NCBI GenBank assembly: GCA_026413225.1
Contig: CM048552.1
Coordinates: forward strand, 130,089,053 to 130,153,052
From: Otis tarda
Taxonomy: Eukaryota > Chordata > Aves > Otidiformes > Otididae
DNA: 64,000 nt
Direction of reading: 5' to 3'
The notes below the pieces were generated by a model. It made no database searches, was not told the DNA's origin, and worked only from the letters and a program-made list of their open reading frames with translations. Positions within the stretch are counted from its first letter, which is position 1. Every line of letters begins with the position of its first letter. The position numbers were made by a program, and so were the translations under genes. This document shows, piece after piece, positions 59,401 through 64,000 of the stretch.

Positions 59401-60810
59401 CTGCGGCAAAGCCCTGTTCATCTCACGCTGGGCTGCCGTTCCCCGTGAACTGTGTGCCGTTTCTCGCTGGAGGGCAGCTGCGCCGAGTGCCCGTGGCCGG
59501 CGGCCCTGACCCGTTGGGCTCTGGTGACCTGATTCCCGTGCTGGGTGGTGAGAAAGGAGCTGGGATCACCCCGCAGCACCTGCGGCTGGCCAGGTGTCAG
59601 TTCAGCAAGACCCAAGCAGGGGTGGCCATGGCTGGGGTGGGTTTCAGCTCAGTACCCCCGTGGGGCTGCTGCCAGAGAAAAGCGGGAGCTGCAGACGCCT
59701 TGAGGGAAAGGGCCGCGGTCTGCAGCAGGACCTGGCCCGGAGGCTGAGGGGTGGAAGAGAACAACGTGCCCTTGACCCGCCAAAAGCAGACACTTGCGGA
59801 TTTTTGTCCTCGACAGATGACGCTTGTTGGTGCCGCTTTCCCAGGCCACAGCCATGCGCGGCCTCCGCTGGGCTCCGGTGAGGGGCTCCTCTCCCTGAGC
59901 CCTGCCCGGTCTCCCCGCGCCTCCAAGTGTGGGGCCGGGGCCGGCCCGGCGTGCGGCTGACCCTGCGAGGGACAGGGAGGTGCCGGGACAGGGCGGGGGT
60001 TGGCGATCGGGGCCTGGCCGGGCCGCCCCGAGGCGGGGGCGCGGCGGTGGCGGTTTGTCGCTCCAGGCGCGTCCCCCCCCCCGCCGGGCCCGCAGGTGGC
60101 GGCGGAAGTGACGGCCGGCGCGGGGTGCCTGTCGCGGGGGAAGATGGCGCCTGCGGCCGCGCTAGGCAGCGCAGAAGGTAAACAAGTGTGAGCGGCGGGG
60201 GGCGGACGGGAGCGGCAGGGACCCCAGGGGCGAGGCCAGGCCAGGCCAGGGCAGGCAGGGCCGGGAGCACCGGTGCCCGGGCGGCGCGGTGGGGGGCGGC
60301 TCCCCACCTCCCCCCTGAGCGCGGATCGCGGGGAGGAGGGAGCCCAGGATCCCCCCTTCCTCCTCCGCCTCCTCCGCCTCCTCCTCCCGGCTTTGCCTCA
60401 GCCATTGCCCCTCTCTTCAGCCCCCCGGCGCGTCCCTCCGCCACCGCCGCCCCCGGCTGTATGTTACACAGAGGCCCCCCTCTCCGCCGGTCCAGCGGGA
60501 GGTGCCGCGTCTTCAGCGCCGCCGCTGCCGAGAGGTAGGTGAAGCCGCCGCCGGTATCTCCTGGGCCCTCCCGCCGTAGCCCGCCCCACCGAGGGCGGCC
60601 AAGGCCCCCTTCTGGCTTTCAGGGACCCTCCTCCCCCGGCCGAGGCAGGCGGGGGCGGCGGGAGACGGGCTGTAGCGAGGCGGCGGGCATGGCTTTGCCG
60701 AGCCGTGCCGGGCAGGCGGGCGCCGTGAAAGCCTTGGGGGCGCTCGGTCGTGGGGCGGCTGCGGCCCCGAGGCGGGCGCCGCGTCTCTAAGTCTTGGCCT
60801 GCTTGCCCTG
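59400..60810 (+). promoter_or_regulatory. KLHL15: CpG island, probable KLHL15 promoter
   Basis: A third CpG island with plus-strand splice donors: exon end 60177 (CGCAGAAG|GTAAAC), just after an AAGATGGCG YY1-like motif at 60140-60148, and exon end 60534 (CCGAGAG|GTAGGT). In the conserved vertebrate block, KLHL15 (a kelch/BTB substrate adaptor for CUL3 ubiquitin ligase) lies head-to-head with EIF2S3, which fits this place and direction. No KLHL15 coding sequence is in the window, so the gene name rests on synteny only. Confidence 0.55.
60110..60177 (+). other. KLHL15: Candidate 5' UTR first exon, probably KLHL15
   Basis: GC-rich sequence with AAGATGGCG near its middle ends at a consensus donor GTAAAC (60178). 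The start is not visible. The ATG within AAGATGGCG would open only a short frame. An alternative first exon may end at 60534. Confidence 0.35.
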
Positions 60811-61943
60811 TGCATTGGCGAGCTCGGCCCTTGAGCTTTTCCGTACAGCGGACTGGTGCCAAGCATGTCAAGCAGACAAGCTGAAGTAGGTCATCCGAGT
60901 TCCTACCCCGAAAATGGCCATTTCCCGATCAACGACGTTGGGGGAGAAAAAAGTGAACTGAACAAGCAAACTGCTGCCCAGGACTGGTAGTGGAGCTTTA
61001 AGTTGCTTGGTAAATACTTAAATGTCAGTTAAAAAATTGAAGTTCTTGTTTTTTTTTTTTTTTTCTTCTTCTTCTTTAGAAGCATAAAGCTGTAACTGGA
61101 TAAAAGGGCAGAACTACTGAAGTCAGGCTTCCTGTTGATTTCTTTGTTGTGTGTATTTGTCCCTAAAATTATAACCTAGCTCTTCCACCACATTGCCCTA
61201 GTTCACACTGAGACCCCCCTCAACGTACCACCATGTGCCAACATCCTTTCTGTCTTCCAACACCTAGCCAACGTGTTTAATTTCTACCACATGTCCTATA
61301 AACTCTCCCACTGTCACTCATCTCCTTTCACTTTCCATAATTATACCCTGTGGCTGGTTTGGATCTACACATGTGTTGATTTGCCTTTCAGCAAGCAAAG
61401 CAGAGCAGATAACTGTTGAACTCACACTGGAGACACTGGAAGTTTTTCATTTTTCTAGCTGCCAATTTGGGGGAAAATTGGTCGAAATTTAATATGTTTG
61501 AGATTGCCGTCTTTCTGACAAATGAGGTTGATGTTTGGCAATGGGGTCAAAAGCAATGTGTCTTGAACGAAAGGCACAATCTCATTAATCTCGTTTTGTC
61601 AGAAGATGCTAGAAGTATTAACTAAGTTAGCAATAAATATACAAATAATTACAAAAAGACAATTGTAAGGAGTAGTTTGGCTATCTTAATTTTGATTAAA
61701 ATTATTTTTACTAATACAGTTTAAATACTAGTTGTAGCTCATTACCTTTTTATTATGCTAAAAATTTATGTGACAAGTAAAAAAAGTAGGATTAAATTTT
61801 TACTACTAAGAAATACTTAACTTGCTACTTTTCTGTATAAAATACGCTATGATTTTCTTTATAAATATTTTCACAATGAGAAAAATAACTCTTTATTAAT
61901 ATTTTTTTTCTTACATTTGGAAAAATTAGTCATTAAGCCACAA

Positions 61944-61974
<31 letters not shown>

Positions 61975-63502
61975 AAAGGAATGTTGTCACTCAGGACAGA
62001 GCAGTCCTGTCCACTTTGAGAGCAGTGGCAAATCTGTAATTTTCAACACTACCATCATTTAACTGTTAAGTATTAATGATACAAGTTTTCTAGTTAAAGA
62101 CAAGTCTCAGAATATATTGAATATATTTTACACTGGGCACCTGTTCTGGTATCAGTAAATGTAACTGAAAGAGCATTGAGCTGAGCTTGCTCTGTGTTTG
62201 GGAGCATGTTTTTTTGTACAGGTGTAGTGATGCAATGATCTTTTAGCCAAGTGGTTTGAACTATCTTAATGTCTGTGAAGTGCAGTTACATCATCCACAT
62301 AGTGAAATATACATAAGGAACTAATGTATATCTCATTGATGCTAATTCATGAGGCAGAAGCTGAGTTTGGGTTTAGTTAGGTGAAGTTAAACTGGTCAAA
62401 TAACTACGGCTATGGTGCATATGTCTGGCAGTCTTAAAATGCTTGTTAAGCATGTACTTTCATCAGAATCTTTGTGATAGTCATCATAAAGCTTGATTTA
62501 AGGGCTGAGCTGGGGAGTGTATTTTGTTCTGCGGTGGCTAGTGTTGTAAAATGTGACGTTTCTGACATATAATTGATTAGTATTCATCTAAATTGAACAT
62601 ATGTGAAAACCGTACTCTTCGGTATTTTAAAACAAAATTATTCTGATCTTTTGTGTGTCTGTGTGCTTGCAACATTTGAATTCTTCTGTGCAGAAAGACC
62701 AGGTTGTGTTATGGTGTAAGTTTTTAAGAACTGAGTAATGTGAGCTGAGAAACCTATCCATTATGAATACGTGCATATGAGAACACCAACATGTCTGCTT
62801 GAGCTAGAGGTTTCTCAGAAAGAAAACCGGACAAAACACTCTCCTAGTAGTGTCCTCTATGGAGAAAGCTAAAGACTACTCAGCAGGCTTCTAGCATACT
62901 TCCAGAATTATATGTAACCATACTGAGCCAAGACGCAATCCATACTGAGTTTTAGTATGTTTGATTACAACTAGTTCTGATAATGCTTCTAGCATAACTG
63001 TAATGACCTCGTAGACAACTGATGTGTTATAAAATGAACTGTTACACATCACTCAGAGAGAGCAACATGGTTAGGGATTTTAAGAGGAGCTGTCATGGTC
63101 AGATGCATGCCCCTAACAAATTCCTCGTGCAGTGTGGACAGTTTTCAGGAGTACTCAAGTTTTCATTTCTAGAGCTCTGGCAGTCTGTTTCCTCTGACTA
63201 GCAGTGATTGGTAAGCTCCTAACTTCTCATTTCTAAAGTAATCTAGTGTTTTCAGAATTCTCACCATGCACTGCGTGAAGTCTTTAGCGTGAACCTACTG
63301 GTATGTTTAAGATAAATTGTTTCCCAAACGTAGCATATTAATTACAGAGGATTTCAGGTAAAGCACGTACAAACTTGATGTGTTTCTTTGTTTCCTACAC
63401 TTGCAGTTGTTGAAGCAACATAGAGTTTTTATATCCACTGGTTACTGATCTCTCTCACTTCTGCGTTATTCCTTCTGTTGCTGTTAGTGGTTCGGACAAG
63501 AC
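60811..63502 (+). other. Probable KLHL15 first intron
   Basis: AT-rich, with a T run and TTC repeats followed by TTTAG near 61041-61079, an acceptor-like site. A second acceptor-like TTTCAG lies near 61391, and a GT/TA microsatellite lies at 61943-61974. A pyrimidine-rich patch lies at 61190-61340. No BTB or kelch coding sequence is seen. Confidence 0.4.
61943..61974. repeat. (GT)n(AT)n microsatellite
   Basis: About nine GT units followed directly by about six TA units. Compound dinucleotide repeats like this are often length-variable. Confidence 0.9.
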
Positions 63503-63785
63503 CATAGAATCACAGAGTGGTTTGGATTGGAAGGGACCTTTAAAGGTGATCTAGTCCAACCTCCCTGCAGGGAGCAGGGACATCTCCAACCAGATCAGGT
63601 TGCTCAGAGCCCCGTCCAACCTGGCCTTGAATGTTTCCAGGGATGGGGCATCTACCGCCTCTCTGGGCAACCTGTTCCAGTGTTCCACCACCCTCAGCGT
63701 AAAACAAATTTTCCTAATATCTAATCTGAATCTTCCTCCCTCTATTTTAAAACCATTACCCCTTGTCCTAGCACAACAGGCCCTT
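63503..63785 (-). repeat. CR1 LINE 3' part
   Basis: Antisense CR1 from CCATAGAATCACAGAGTGG through GGAAGGGACCTTTAAAGGTG, CCCTGCAGGGAGCAGGGACA and TGTTCCACCACCCTCAGCG to the ACAACAGGCCC segment. It shows the uninterrupted order against which the LTR-split copy at 32908 was aligned. Confidence 0.95.
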
Positions 63786-64000
63786 TGGGGTATAACTTAT
63801 TTATACTGCGTAAATGTGTATTTATGCACGCATTGAATTCTCACTCATTGCAGTATACTGCATTCAAAGGCCATGTTTTAGTGATGAATATGTGCAGTTG
63901 TGAATGTTCTGCTTGTATGTGTAAATGCCTATGTGTATTATATTTTAATACATGTGCGTAACATTTGGCTATGGAGAAATGTCCTGTTTGTGCATGAAAG

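Noticed and set aside
59597-60444. Two minus-strand open frames of 236 and 266 codons
   Set aside because: GC-rich island composition again. The frames overlap each other and a better plus-strand donor context, with no recognisable domains.
60540-64000. KLHL15 coding sequence
   Set aside because: Looked for BTB and kelch motifs downstream of the island and found none. Only promoter and 5' UTR are plausible in this window.
1-64000. tRNA, rRNA, snoRNA or CRISPR-like arrays
   Set aside because: None seen on either strand by eye. Periodic repeats are limited to the LTR array and microsatellites. A covariance-model scan would be needed to exclude small RNAs in the introns.

Overview
The window is vertebrate, almost certainly avian, nuclear DNA. 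The coding sequence is split into short exons with GT/AG junctions. The dominant interspersed repeat is CR1, the main LINE of birds and other sauropsids, and three CpG islands mark promoters. The gene order ZFX - EIF2S3 - (probably KLHL15) matches the block on human Xp22.11 and, as far as I recall, an autosomal block in birds. I cannot name the species.

Layout. (1) 1-21.7 kb: ZFX on the minus strand. Seven coding exons give 621 codons, from the start Met (15537) to part of the zinc-finger exon, which runs off the left edge. A CpG island at 20.66-22.5 kb holds the likely non-coding first exon. (2) 21.7-41.3 kb: intergenic DNA with three sense CR1 copies, an older LINE-like stretch and an antisense CR1 split by a solo retroviral LTR with perfect 6-bp target duplications. 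It also holds an unexplained higher-GC block (30.3-32.1 kb) and a small CpG-rich patch (37.45-37.93 kb). (3) 41.3-55.7 kb: EIF2S3 on the minus strand, complete. Twelve exons sum to exactly 1419 nt, i.e. 472 codons plus stop, and all five G motifs are present. Its promoter island is at 55.24-56.17 kb. (4) 56.2-64 kb: a further CpG island (59.4-60.8 kb) with plus-strand splice donors. By conserved synteny this is probably the divergent KLHL15 promoter and 5' UTR; no kelch or BTB coding sequence lies in the window.

Function. ZFX is a nuclear zinc-finger transcription activator. EIF2S3 encodes eIF2 gamma, the GTP-binding core of the ternary complex that delivers initiator tRNA to the 40S subunit. 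They are neighbours by conserved synteny and are not an operon.

Most notable observations: a decayed, roughly 80% identical copy of the EIF2S3 exon 3 acceptor region inside intron 1; the solo LTR with tandem kappaB-like elements nested in CR1; a probable pogo/Tigger-type DNA transposon remnant; and several unexplained intergenic blocks. I found no convincing new biological system.
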